Of a stretch of DNA of 64,000 nt, positions 23,267 to 32,207 are shown piece after piece. Source of the DNA: CALAGB01 sp963789565 (GTDB lineage Bacteria > Chloroflexota > Chloroflexia > Thermomicrobiales > Thermomicrobiaceae); assembly GCA_963789565.1 (NCBI GenBank), contig CAWBKX010000002.1:1736001-1800000 (forward strand). Reading direction: 5' to 3'. The position numbers and the translations under genes are program-made. Numbering within the stretch: the stretch's first letter is position 1; each line of letters opens with the position of its first letter. A model generated the notes under the pieces. It was not told where the DNA came from, made no database searches, and was given only the letters and a program-made list of their open reading frames with translations.

Positions 23267-24625
23267 GTGGCACTACCAGCACGGCTTTCGACAGCCGTGG
23301 CGGCGCTCCTTGTCGTCGTCGCTCTCGGCGCCGGAACATTCATGACGAGCAGCCCAGCCAAGGCTGCCGATCTTTCGAGTCCCATCATCTATTTTTCCGA
23401 AACGGGTCACCACCTGAGTGGCGACTTCTTGAAGACGTGGCAGGCAAACGGCGGATTGATGACGTTTGGCTACCCGCTTACCGACCCGATTCAGCAAGAC
23501 AATATGACCGTGCAGTATTTTGAACGCGCCCGCTTCGAGGAGCATCCGGACGCCGCCGGCACCCGCTGGGCTGTCCAGGCCACCCTCCTCGGCACCTGGG
23601 CCGCGCAAAACGTGAAGTCCGACCCCGCCTTCACACCATTCCCGGCTGACACTGGAACTGGTGGGGATTCTGGTCGTCTCTTCTTCCCTGAAACCGGCCA
23701 CTCCCTCGCGTATGGCTTCAAGGACTATTGGGAAGCGCACGGCGGACTCTACGTCTACGGCTACCCCATCTCGGAGGAGTTCCAGGAAGGCGGCTATACC
23801 GTCCAGTACTTCGAGCGCGCGCGCTTCGAGTACCACCCTGAGAATCAAGGGACGCAGTTCGAAGTCCTGCTCGGGCGCATCGGAGCCGACTACGCGGCGG
23901 CTCGAGGCGTCGATATCAGCCCGGTCGACAAGTCGCCCGACGCCATCGCGGCCTCGTCCGCGGTGCTTGATACGCGCTGGTCGAGCGCTCTGCGGACGCA
24001 AGAGGGCTGGCCGATGGGCATCGTGACGGCAGACAGCCTCTCGATCCGCTCGGCACCGAGTCTGACCGCGTCGGTCGTCGGCACGACCTACAAGCGTCAT
24101 CCAGTCGAAATCCAGAACATCGTCAGTGGTGAAGACGTCGATGGCGCACCCATCTGGTATCAGATCGGCGACGGGCAGTTCGTCGCCGCCTCGTGGATCG
24201 ATCCCTTCGTGCCGGAGAAGGCACCGGCAACGTACAGCGGCCACTGGATCGACGTCAGTTTGACCAACTTCTATGCGATCGCCTACGACGGTGACCAGCC
24301 AGTTTACGCCGCCATCATCACCGCCGGACACGACGACAAGACGCCGCTCGGGGTCTTCCACATCCAATACCGGGTCGAGGACGAGACGATGGACTCGGCC
24401 ACGGTCGGCATCCCCAAGGGCCAGCCGGGCTACTACTACCTCGAGCATGTGATGTACACGCAGTACTTCAAGGATGACGGGTTTGCCGTGCACGGCAACT
24501 GGTGGACCGCTCCCTCCAACTACGGCGGTTTCACCAGCAATGGCTGCGTGGGTCTACAGAATAGCGACGCGCTCTGGTTCTGGAATTTCCTGAACGTCGG
24601 CTCAACGGTCCAGATCCATATGTAG
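23267..24625 (+). CDS. Secreted L,D-transpeptidase (YkuD) with repeats and SH3-like domain
   Basis: 452 residues from the GTG at 23267, chosen because GGAAGGGAAGG lies 8 bases upstream and a perfect signal peptide then follows (LPARLSTAVAALLVVVALGA, cleavage after PAKAA). Two 50-residue repeats with the pattern F.ETGH.L...F...W..(N/H)GGL...GYP come next (about residues 42-95 and 135-190), both ending in QYFERARFE. Then a bacterial SH3-like segment (about 250-315) and a C-terminal YkuD domain with VHGNWW and the catalytic motif SNGCVGL (Cys427). Known: YkuD enzymes make 3-3 peptidoglycan cross-links or attach proteins to the wall. The repeats may bind the cell wall. Own terminator downstream. 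Confidence 0.87.
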   Translation: MALPARLSTAVAALLVVVALGAGTFMTSSPAKAADLSSPIIYFSETGHHLSGDFLKTWQANGGLMTFGYPLTDPIQQDNMTVQYFERARFEEHPDAAGTRWAVQATLLGTWAAQNVKSDPAFTPFPADTGTGGDSGRLFFPETGHSLAYGFKDYWEAHGGLYVYGYPISEEFQEGGYTVQYFERARFEYHPENQGTQFEVLLGRIGADYAAARGVDISPVDKSPDAIAASSAVLDTRWSSALRTQEGWPMGIVTADSLSIRSAPSLTASVVGTTYKRHPVEIQNIVSGEDVDGAPIWYQIGDGQFVAASWIDPFVPEKAPATYSGHWIDVSLTNFYAIAYDGDQPVYAAIITAGHDDKTPLGVFHIQYRVEDETMDSATVGIPKGQPGYYYLEHVMYTQYFKDDGFAVHGNWWTAPSNYGGFTSNGCVGLQNSDALWFWNFLNVGSTVQIHM

Positions 24626-24655
24626 TCGTCAGGGAGCCAAATTCTGGAAGCGACC

Positions 24656-24687
24656 AGGCGGGACGGATTCTCTCCGTCCCGCCTTTT
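24656..24687 (+). terminator. Strong intrinsic terminator after the L,D-transpeptidase
   Basis: AGGCGGGACGGA (24656-24667) pairs perfectly with TCCGTCCCGCCT (24673-24684) around the loop TTCTC, and TTTT follows. This is the best terminator in the window. Confidence 0.9.
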
Positions 24688-24788
24688 GGTTGTGTGGTGA
24701 GGACCGCACGCACGACACAGATTAGATTCCCTGAAATATACTTCCTGGGCAGCGATATCTATAACGCCACTCGAGGGATTACACGCGT

Positions 24789-25247
24789 ATGAGCGACGAA
24801 GCGTCAACCCACATCGATTGGCTGAGCGACCTCGTCCACCTCGAGATCACGCTCTGGAACCGGATCGACGCGCGACTGCGTGACGAGCACGAACTACCTC
24901 TGGCGTTCTTCTGGCCGCTGCACGTGATTGGGCGTTCAAGAGACGAGAGTCTGCGCGTCGGCGAAGTGGCCGAGGCCTTGGGCTTGACGGTCGGCGGGAC
25001 CAGCAAGATCGTCGACCGCATCGAGCATGCCGGATATCTGCGCCGCGAACCTGATCCCGCCGACCGTCGCGCCAGCCGAGTCGTCCTGACCAAGACCGGC
25101 CGATGCACCCTGGATGCCGCCAGCAAAACGTACGAGGCCGAGATGGCCAATGTGCTCGACGCCGCGCTCGATACGCAACAACAGGAGACCATGCACAACC
25201 TCGTTCGGCGCCTGTTGGCATCCACCGGTGCCCGGAAACTCCGTTAG
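24789..25247 (+). CDS. MarR family transcriptional regulator
   Basis: 152 residues, usual for MarR. The winged helix is at about residues 45-105: GEVAEALGLTVGGTSKIVDR (recognition helix) and the wing REPDPADRRASRVVLTKTGR, where the DxRxxxVxLTxxG signature is clear. Terminal helices provide dimerisation. It lies 62 bases upstream of the broken alkyl sulfatase on the same strand and probably controlled it. The ligand may be a phenolic or detergent-like compound, as for other MarR proteins, but nothing here shows it. Confidence 0.86.
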   Translation: MSDEASTHIDWLSDLVHLEITLWNRIDARLRDEHELPLAFFWPLHVIGRSRDESLRVGEVAEALGLTVGGTSKIVDRIEHAGYLRREPDPADRRASRVVLTKTGRCTLDAASKTYEAEMANVLDAALDTQQQETMHNLVRRLLASTGARKLR

Positions 25248-25309
25248 CGATCGCGTCTCCCCTCGCTGACGAATCACGGACTATTACTCATACCGTTGTG
25301 AGGTGCGCC

Positions 25310-27055
25310 ATGCCGATACCGGATCCGCTCTTTTTGACCGGCGAGAACCAAGCCTACACGGGGGACACCCCAACCGTACCCGCCCGTCTCAGCGCCCATG
25401 CGCGCACGATGGCGCAGGGTGTTTATCAGGTTGCCGAGAATTTCTACGTCGCGGTTGGCTACGGACAATCCAACGTGGCGATGGTCGTCGGCACTGACGG
25501 AGTCTTGATCGTCGATTGTCTGGAGACGGAAGAGCACGCCCGGCACGCGCTGGCCGACCTGCGCACGTTCAGCGACAAGCCGATCAAGGCGTTAATCTAC
25601 AGTCATAGCCACCCAGACCACATCTCCGGAGTACGGGCGATCGTCGATCCGGCCGCCATCGAGCGTGGAGATGTCGAGATCTACGCGCACGAGCGCTTGC
25701 TGACGGGCATTCGGGGAAACCCGAGCCTCGGTCTGATGCCGCCGCTGCGCCTCGCATACACCTTTGGACTCGGACTCGAGCGCGGTCCTCAGGGTTGGGT
25801 GGAGACCGGTCTCGGAACACAGTTCGGCATCGGCACCACCGGATTCTTGCCACCAACGACGGTGTTTCAGGGCTCGCTCGACATTCACGTGGCCGGCATC
25901 AACGTACAGCTACATGAGGCGCCCAGCGAATCGGATGACGAGATCGTGCTGTGGTTCCCGGACCATGGCGTGCTCGACGTCGTCGACGTGATCCAGGGAG
26001 AGTCGTTCTGCAACCTGTACGCGCTGCGCGGCGCCGTCCGTGACCCGCTGCAGTGGATGCGAGCGATCGACCTGCTGCGCACGTTCGATGCGGAGGCGCT
26101 GATCTTCGGACATGGTCGTCCAATAGCAGGCCGGGACGAGGTTCGTGACCTGCTCACGTCGTATCGTGATGCGATCCAGTGGGTCCACGATCAGACTGTG
26201 CGGCTGGCGGCACGCGGACTGACGCCCGACGAACTGGTCGACGAGATCGCCGAGCTGCCGCCACGCTTGCGCGATCATCCTTGGCTTGGCGAGTTCTACG
26301 GCACCGTCAAACAGACTGTCCGCTAGGTCTACAACAGCTACTTCGGTTGGTTCGAGGGGGATCCAACGTTCATCGATCCACTGCCGCGTCGTGAGCGTGC
26401 AGCCCGCTACGTGGCGGCCATGGGCGGACGCAACGCAGTCATCGACACCGCGACGCAGGCACGCGCAGACGGGGATTTCCGCTGGGTCGCGGAGATCCTG
26501 ACGCACATGCTGCGGATGGACCCGAACGATCAGCATGCGCGCGAGCTCAAGGCGGACGCGCTCAGACAGCTCGGCTATCGAGCCGTCAACCCGATCTGGC
26601 GCAACAACTACCTGATGGGCGCCAGTGAGCTCGACGGGACGCTCGACCACGACGCGTTGCTGAAGACGCTGCGCGGGATGGGGAACCCAGACGTTGCCGT
26701 CACCATGCCGAATCCGCTGCTGCTACGTGCATTCGCTACCCGTTTGAATCCCGAACGCAGCCGAGGGATCCATCTCCGAGTGAACATTCGCTGCACCGAC
26801 AGCGGCAGCGACTATGGACTCGCCATCCGCTCTGACGTCGTTGAGCTACTCGCGGACCCGCCCTCCGACGCGACGCTCGCCATACAGACTACCGAGCCAA
26901 TGCTGCGTGGCCTCCTGACGGGTCGCGTCAGCTGGCCACGCGCGCTCGAAGACGGCTCAACGACGCTCACCCGCGGCACCACCGACGACGTGTCGCGTTT
27001 CTGGAGCCTGTTTGACCCTCCTGCGTCAGAAATCCCTGCGGTCGCGTTGCGCTGA
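25310..27055 (+). pseudogene. Alkyl sulfatase (SdsA-like) with an in-frame TAG stop
   Basis: From the ATG at 25310 the frame encodes a metallo-beta-lactamase-fold alkyl sulfatase: zinc motif SHSHPDHISGV, GHGRPI, and the family's long helical and SCP2-like parts. A TAG at 26324-26326 stops it after GEFYGTVKQTVR. Reading on in the same frame gives VYNSYFGWFEGDPTFIDPLP, exactly where SdsA enzymes have VY..Y.GWFDG.P, and continues to a normal-looking end at 27055 (ending SLFDPPASEIP). No other defect is seen over 581 codons. So it is a recent nonsense mutation, a sequencing error, or readthrough. A Met/ATG at 26411 could restart only the C-terminal part. SdsA enzymes split alkyl sulfates such as SDS. 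Confidence 0.85.
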
Positions 27056-27699
27056 TCGACCGCGACGATCTTCCCCTGACTGAGGAACGCTACGCGGTGG
27101 CAAAGCTCGTCCGCTTCTTCCATGTAATGGGTTGTCAGAAAGACGGTGGTTCCCTGGCGGCTGAGCTGGGCGACCAGATCGCGCAGCTCACGGGCCGAGG
27201 TCGGATCGAGACCGCGCGTCGGCTCGTCGAGGAAGAGGAGTTTGGGCTCGTTGACCAGGGCGCGAGCGACGAGTAGCCGCTGCTTCATGCCGCTCGAATA
27301 GGTTTTCACTTTGCGATCGGCGGCTGGCACGAAGTCGACGAGCTCGAGTAGATCCTCGACCCGCTTCGGAGATTCACCTTAAAGGTCTGCGAAGAAGCGC
27401 AGGTTCTCTCGACCGCTCAGGCGTTCGTAGAGGTTGGGCTCCTCGAAGACGAGGTTGATCAGGGGTTTGACCTGGTCGAGTTGATGCACAACGTCGAAAC
27501 CGGCGATGAGCGCCCGACCTGAAGTCGGACCAGTGCGACCGGTCAGCATGCGGATGGTGGTCGTCTTGCCGGCGCCATTGTGACCCAGTAATCCGAAGAT
27601 CTCCCCCGCACGGACTGAGAAACTGATTCCGTCGACGGCACGCACGTCGCCAAAGTGCTTTTCGAGGCCGTCCGCTTCAATCATGGTAGCTGGGGTCAT
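27055..27699 (-). pseudogene. ABC transporter ATPase with in-frame TAA and missing C-terminus
   Basis: Starting at the ATG at 27699, the sequence encodes an ABC-2 type ATPase: Walker A GHNGAGKTTTI, Q-loop region, then a TAA at 27379-27381 right after NLRFFADL. The same frame continues with GESPKRVEDLLELVDFVPAA, signature YSSGMKQR, Walker B LLFLDEP and the H-loop TTHYMEEAD. Related proteins have FADLYG here, so TAA probably arose from a Tyr codon. The protein loses homology after GKIVAVD at about 27055, exactly where the convergent sulfatase gene stops, so the last 80-100 residues have been removed by a junction. The permease partner is absent. Confidence 0.82.
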
Positions 27700-28304
27700 C
27701 TCACCTCTCAACCACGACGCGCAAGTTTCATTCTAGCCGCGTATCTCCGATGTGTATGGGTGCGGTCACCGATCGTATGTTGTCGGGGGCTGAGCAGCGC
27801 ACCTGCATTCGTGTGGGTCACCCATGCATTGTGTGATTGCCCCCTTGTCACACTCGGTCAAGATCATTAACATGATGTCCGATTGTCGGACAATTGGGGA
27901 GTTCCCAAACAAACAAGGTGTATACTGTCGTGCCACCAACGGAAATCGTGCGGCCGGCCGCTGTGGAAGCAGCCGAAAGTTGCAGGTTGAACCTCAGGGG
28001 CAAACGGTTCAACTGCTTGACAGCGCGTCACGTTCCAGGTCGAATCTGATCGCGAGCATGCTGGACTATCCGGTGTGCTGTGGCAACGAAGAATAGACGT
28101 TCGTTGTTTCGCGGATCACCGCGCATCCTGCCGCTACGCGCTGGGAGAGCTAGCGGACTCCGGAGCCGTATATTGGCGGTATGCAACGTCGCGCCGCACG
28201 CCGGCGCCCGCCGAACGGAATCCTTGGAACGGGGTCGCCGGTTATATCCGATGTCCGTTTCCAAGAAGACCGACGAATGAGAATTCGGGAGGAGCGACCA
28301 TAAC
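27700..28304. other. 600-base leader region upstream of the peptide ABC operon
   Basis: No convincing gene. It holds a dyad GTCCGATTGTCGGAC (27877-27891), a TATACT box at 27921-27926, and a hairpin pairing GTTGAACC (27986-27993) with GGTTCAAC (28006-28013). It presumably contains the promoter and a long 5' leader of the substrate-binding protein gene. No known riboswitch class was recognised. Confidence 0.5.
27877..27891. promoter_or_regulatory. Palindrome, candidate operator
   Basis: GTCCGA-TTG-TCGGAC is a perfect 6+6 dyad about 30 bases upstream of a TATACT box, placed well to bind a dimeric regulator of the peptide transporter operon. No regulator is encoded adjacent. Confidence 0.35.
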
Positions 28305-30101
28305 GTGAACTACTCGGAGAAGGATTCACCTACCCCTAACAACCCAGGGGATCGTCTGATGACGCGAACCTTCGTGACGCGTCGACGTCTGTTGACCCGC
28401 GCGGTCAAGGTCGGTGGCGCGATCGGCATGGTCGGCATCGTTGGCTCGTTGCTGGATGCCTGCGGCAGCAGCAACAACACGCCTGCCGCCACGACGGCCA
28501 GCACATCGAGCTCGGGTTCCGGTGCAACCACCGCCACGAGCGCGAGCACCACCGCATCCGGCAGTCCTGCCGCAACGACCGCGGCCTCAACTGCAACGAG
28601 CTCATCCGGATCTTCCGGTACCACCGACATGAACGCGACGCTCACCATTCCGCTCATCAGTAATCCAACCCCGAACCCGATCACGCTTCCGGGCGGTCTA
28701 TCGTCGATTCTGCTCAATAAGAACCTGTTCGGGCAGCTCGTGCGACCAGATGCGACGACCGATCAGCCGGTGCCAGATCATGCCGAGAAGTGGGATATCT
28801 CAGACGACGGGATGACCTACACGTTCCACTTGCGCAACAACATCAAGTGGCACAACGGCGATCCGTTCACCGCCGACGACGTTAAGTTCACCTTCGACAC
28901 CATGCAGGACAAGAACGTCAACTCCGCGTTTCTGAACAACCTCGGGCCTTTCACCGGTGCTGAGGTCGTCGACGAGACGACGGTCAAGCTGAGTCTCAGC
29001 AAGGCCTTCGCCCCGTTCCTCGTCATGCTTCAGTACAACGTGATGATGATCCCGAAAAAAGTCCTGACGGGCGTCGATCTGAACAAGCCGGTCGACTTCG
29101 TTCAGAACCCGGTCGGTACGGGCGCATACAAGTGGAAAGAATTCGTCTCCGGCGACCACATCACGATGGTGGCCAACGCGGATTATTGGGATGGCGCGCC
29201 GAAGATCGGCACGGTGGTCTACAAGATCCTGCCGGATATCAACACCCAGGTGGCACAGCTACGCACCGGTGAGGTCGACATCGTCATGATCGAGCCTTCA
29301 CAGGCTGACGCGCTGCAGAGCCTGGACAACGTCGTCATCAATACGGCGAACCAGACCAACTACTATTATCTGGGCGTCAACAACAGCAATCCCCTCTTCT
29401 CCGACGCGAAGGTGCGACAGGCGCTGGCCTACGCGCTCGACCGCGAGACGATCCTCAAGACCGTCTTGCGTGGCAAGGGGACGATTGCGAACGGGCCGAT
29501 CTCGCCGCCGATGGGCTGGGCCTATCCGAAGGACCAGCAGCCCTTCCCGTACGACGTCAACAAGGCCAAGGATCTCCTCTCGCAGGCTGGCTGGCAGCTT
29601 CAGGGCGACAAGCTCATGAAGGATGGCAAGCAGTTCGAGTTCAAGATCCTGCTCGACGTCGGTAACCCGACCCGGCAGGCCTTCGCGCTGGCCGCGCAGC
29701 AGTACTATCAGAAGCTTGGCATGAACCCCACAATTGACTCGCAAGAGTTCAACAAGTGGTATGACATGACCTCGAACAGCGACTACGACCTCGGCGTATT
29801 CTGGTGGATCACCCCGCCAGATCCGGATTCTCTGTACGGTGGCTACTCCGACGACAACACCGACAAGTACAAGAATGCGGACGTAGATCAGCTCTTCCTG
29901 CAAGGCCGGGAAGCGCTGACGCAGGCTGACCGCCAGCCGATCTACGCACAGCTCCAGCAAAAGCTGTACGATGATCAGGTTGACGTCTTCATCCTCTATC
30001 CGCTGGAGTTCCGGGCAGTCGCCAAGCGCGTTCAGGGATTTGGCACCATCGGTATCCGTGACGCGCTCTACTACACCTACAAGATGTCGATATCCGGCTA
30101 G
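28305..30101 (+). CDS. Peptide/nickel ABC transporter substrate-binding lipoprotein
   Basis: 598 residues; GTG start at 28305 with GGGAGGAG about 10 bases upstream (ATG at 28359 is the alternative). The signal region combines twin arginines (TRRRLL) with a lipobox-like SLLDAC, followed by a Ser/Thr/Ala-rich linker of about 65 residues. The SBP_bac_5 fold is clear: EKWDISDDGMTYTFHLRNNI and KWHNGDPFTADDVKFTFDTM. Known: such proteins bind oligopeptides or related solutes and deliver them to DppB/C-type permeases, which follow. No ATPase genes are in this operon, so the ATPases must be supplied from elsewhere. Confidence 0.9.
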   Translation: MNYSEKDSPTPNNPGDRLMTRTFVTRRRLLTRAVKVGGAIGMVGIVGSLLDACGSSNNTPAATTASTSSSGSGATTATSASTTASGSPAATTAASTATSSSGSSGTTDMNATLTIPLISNPTPNPITLPGGLSSILLNKNLFGQLVRPDATTDQPVPDHAEKWDISDDGMTYTFHLRNNIKWHNGDPFTADDVKFTFDTMQDKNVNSAFLNNLGPFTGAEVVDETTVKLSLSKAFAPFLVMLQYNVMMIPKKVLTGVDLNKPVDFVQNPVGTGAYKWKEFVSGDHITMVANADYWDGAPKIGTVVYKILPDINTQVAQLRTGEVDIVMIEPSQADALQSLDNVVINTANQTNYYYLGVNNSNPLFSDAKVRQALAYALDRETILKTVLRGKGTIANGPISPPMGWAYPKDQQPFPYDVNKAKDLLSQAGWQLQGDKLMKDGKQFEFKILLDVGNPTRQAFALAAQQYYQKLGMNPTIDSQEFNKWYDMTSNSDYDLGVFWWITPPDPDSLYGGYSDDNTDKYKNADVDQLFLQGREALTQADRQPIYAQLQQKLYDDQVDVFILYPLEFRAVAKRVQGFGTIGIRDALYYTYKMSISG

Positions 30102-30116
30102 TACGAATCGACGAGT

Positions 30117-30147
30117 CTCCCGGCACCGCACGAGGCGGTGTCGGGAG
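30117..30147 (+). terminator. Intercistronic hairpin between SBP and permease
   Basis: CTCCCGGCACCGC (30117-30129) pairs with GCGGTGTCGGGAG (30135-30147), 13 bp with one G-T pair and a 5-base loop, no T-run. It lies between the binding-protein stop and the first permease. Such hairpins commonly protect the upstream transcript or attenuate, giving more binding protein than permease; this role is inferred. Confidence 0.6.
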
Positions 30148-30181
30148 CTCCCATAATTGACGAGGAACGACGGCAGAGAAA

Positions 30182-31132
30182 ATGACCCGTTACGTTCTTA
30201 GCCGCCTAATCCAATCCATCGTGCTCTTGTTAATCGTCACCGTCATCGTCTTTGGGCTGATCCACGCCGCGCCGGGCGGTCCGTCGGCGGTGATGGCAGA
30301 CCAGAAACTGCCCGCAGCTCAGCTGGCGCGCATGCGAGCGAACCTGGGGCTCGATCAGCCGATTCCGGTTCAGTACGTCAAGTGGATCACGGCGCTGGCC
30401 CGGGGTGACTTCGGCATCTCCTACACCGACAATCGGTCGGTCCTCTCCGAAATCGGCACCCGATTACCGAACACGCTTATCCTGGCAGGGACCGCATTTG
30501 TCGTGTCCCTGATCATCTCGATTCCGCTGGGAATCTTCAGCGCGAATCGCGCGCGCAGCGCGGCCGACAACGTGGTGAGCGCCGCCAGTTTCATCGGGCT
30601 GGCGATTCCAGTCTTCTGGTTCGGAATCGTGCTCATCATCATCTTCTCGGTTAAGCTCCATTGGTTACCGTCGTCCGGCATGTACACCACCAACGGTCCG
30701 AAAACGCTGACCGATCTCGGCAAACACCTGATCATGCCCGCGATCGTTCTGGCCACGCCCAACGTCGCGATATTCACGCGTTACGTGCGGGCCAGCGTGC
30801 TGGAGGTCTTGCGTCAGGATTACGTGCGCACGGCTCGGGCAAAGGGCCTGGCCGAGTCGAACGTGGTCTACCGGCACGTGCTGCGGAACGCGCTCGTTCC
30901 CATCATCACGATCGTTGGCGTCACGCTGCCGGTGGTCATCACCGGCGCTGCTATCACCGAAAGCGTCTTTGGGTGGCCGGGTATGGGGCGATTGGCGGTC
31001 GACGCGGCCTTCACGCGCGATTACCCGATGGTGATGGGCATAGTCGTGCTAATCGCGGCGTTCGTGATCGTGGTCAATTTGCTGACTGACCTGGCATACA
31101 TGCTGGTCGATCCGCGCGTGAGGTTGCAGTAG
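30182..31132 (+). CDS. Peptide ABC transporter permease, DppB type
   Basis: 316 residues with six membrane spans. N-terminal SRLIQSIVLLLIVTVIVFGL, conserved loop MRANLGLDQPIPVQYVKWI, and the permease EAA-type signature ASVLEVLRQDYVRTARAKGL before the typical C-terminal TESVFGWPGMGRLAVDA. The full C-terminus contrasts with the truncated dppB at 4161. Its TAG stop is followed at once by the ATG of the DppC-type gene, so they are translated together. Confidence 0.92.
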   Translation: MTRYVLSRLIQSIVLLLIVTVIVFGLIHAAPGGPSAVMADQKLPAAQLARMRANLGLDQPIPVQYVKWITALARGDFGISYTDNRSVLSEIGTRLPNTLILAGTAFVVSLIISIPLGIFSANRARSAADNVVSAASFIGLAIPVFWFGIVLIIIFSVKLHWLPSSGMYTTNGPKTLTDLGKHLIMPAIVLATPNVAIFTRYVRASVLEVLRQDYVRTARAKGLAESNVVYRHVLRNALVPIITIVGVTLPVVITGAAITESVFGWPGMGRLAVDAAFTRDYPMVMGIVVLIAAFVIVVNLLTDLAYMLVDPRVRLQ

Positions 31133-32017
31133 ATGGCTGAAACAACGCTCGTACCGCGGATCTCCACCTCTTCCCGCGATGCGCAGGGGGCGTTTCGGGC
31201 CTTCCTGACCCGACTGAGGACCTACCGTCCCGGGTTCATCTCGCTGGTCCTGCTGATCCTCCTTTATCTCATCGCCTTCGCCGGACCGCTGGTCATGCGC
31301 TACTCGCCCAACGAGCTGGACCTCACCAACATGCTGGCAGGCCCGTCGCTGCATCACCTGCTCGGCACCGACGAGAACGGGCGCGACGTTTTCGCTCGTT
31401 TGGTTTACGGTGGTCGCATCTCGCTCGTGGTCGGCCTCTTCGCCGTGCTGATCGCCGATTCGGTCGGCGTGCTACTCGGGGCGGTCTCTGGGTATTTCGG
31501 CAAGATCACCGATCAAGTGCTGATGCGCATCACGGACGCCATGCTCGCCATTCCCAGCTTCCTGTTGTTGCTGGTCGTCCTTTCGCTCTTTACACCAAGT
31601 CTGACGAAGATCGAGTTGGCCATTGGGCTGACGAGCTGGATGACGGTCGCCCGTCTGGTACGCGGAGAGTTTCTGCGCCACAAGGACGCGGACTTCGTAT
31701 TGGCCGCACGGTCCATCGGCGCGTCGGACTGGCGCATCATGTTCCGTCACCTGCTGCCGCAGGCCGTCTCCCCTGTGATCGTGTCCAGTAGCGTGCTCGT
31801 CGGTGTGGCCATCATCCTGGAGTCGGCTCTGAGCTATCTCGGGCTGGGCGTGCAGCCGCCGCAAGCGAGCTGGGGCAACATGCTGACTGGTGCGCAGAAT
31901 TACGTCTGGACCGAGCCACTGCTGGCGATCTATCCCGGCGTCCTCATCCTGGTGACCGTGAGCGCCTTCAACTACTTCGGCGAGGGGCTGCGCAGTGCCC
32001 TCAACGTCTCCGAGTAA
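31133..32017 (+). CDS. Peptide ABC transporter permease, DppC type
   Basis: 294 residues. A cytoplasmic lead is followed by six spans; the diagnostic GTDENGRDVFARLVYGGRIS near residue 80 and the EAA loop (REFLRHKDADFVLAARSIGA, then LPQAVSPVIV) are present. Start directly abuts the DppB stop. No ATP-binding subunit follows; instead a long hairpin terminator lies downstream. Together with the two upstream genes it forms an importer for oligopeptides or related solutes. Confidence 0.92.
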   Translation: MAETTLVPRISTSSRDAQGAFRAFLTRLRTYRPGFISLVLLILLYLIAFAGPLVMRYSPNELDLTNMLAGPSLHHLLGTDENGRDVFARLVYGGRISLVVGLFAVLIADSVGVLLGAVSGYFGKITDQVLMRITDAMLAIPSFLLLLVVLSLFTPSLTKIELAIGLTSWMTVARLVRGEFLRHKDADFVLAARSIGASDWRIMFRHLLPQAVSPVIVSSSVLVGVAIILESALSYLGLGVQPPQASWGNMLTGAQNYVWTEPLLAIYPGVLILVTVSAFNYFGEGLRSALNVSE

Positions 32018-32101
32018 TCACGGCTGAGCAGGCGCGCCACATTCGCACTGGGTTGAGTTCTCATTTGCGAATTGGTTCGCGTGTCCCGCTACTGCGCGAA
32101 C

Positions 32102-32153
32102 GCCATAACTGTCGCCCCTACGCCGTTGTCTTCGTAGGAGCGACAGTTATGGC
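32102..32153. terminator. Long bidirectional terminator hairpin
   Basis: A 21-base arm starting GCCATAACTGTCGC (32102-32122) pairs with an arm ending GCGACAGTTATGGC (32133-32153), with only one mismatch and a 10-base loop. It lies between the convergent permease gene (ends 32017) and the gamma-glutamyltransferase gene (ends 32208), so it can stop both transcripts. The unusually long, near-perfect stem could also be a small dispersed palindrome. Confidence 0.75.
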
Positions 32154-32207
32154 ATCCAGCCGATTTGACTGCCCAACCTATTCGTTCGCCACCGAATTGG
32201 CGCCCGC

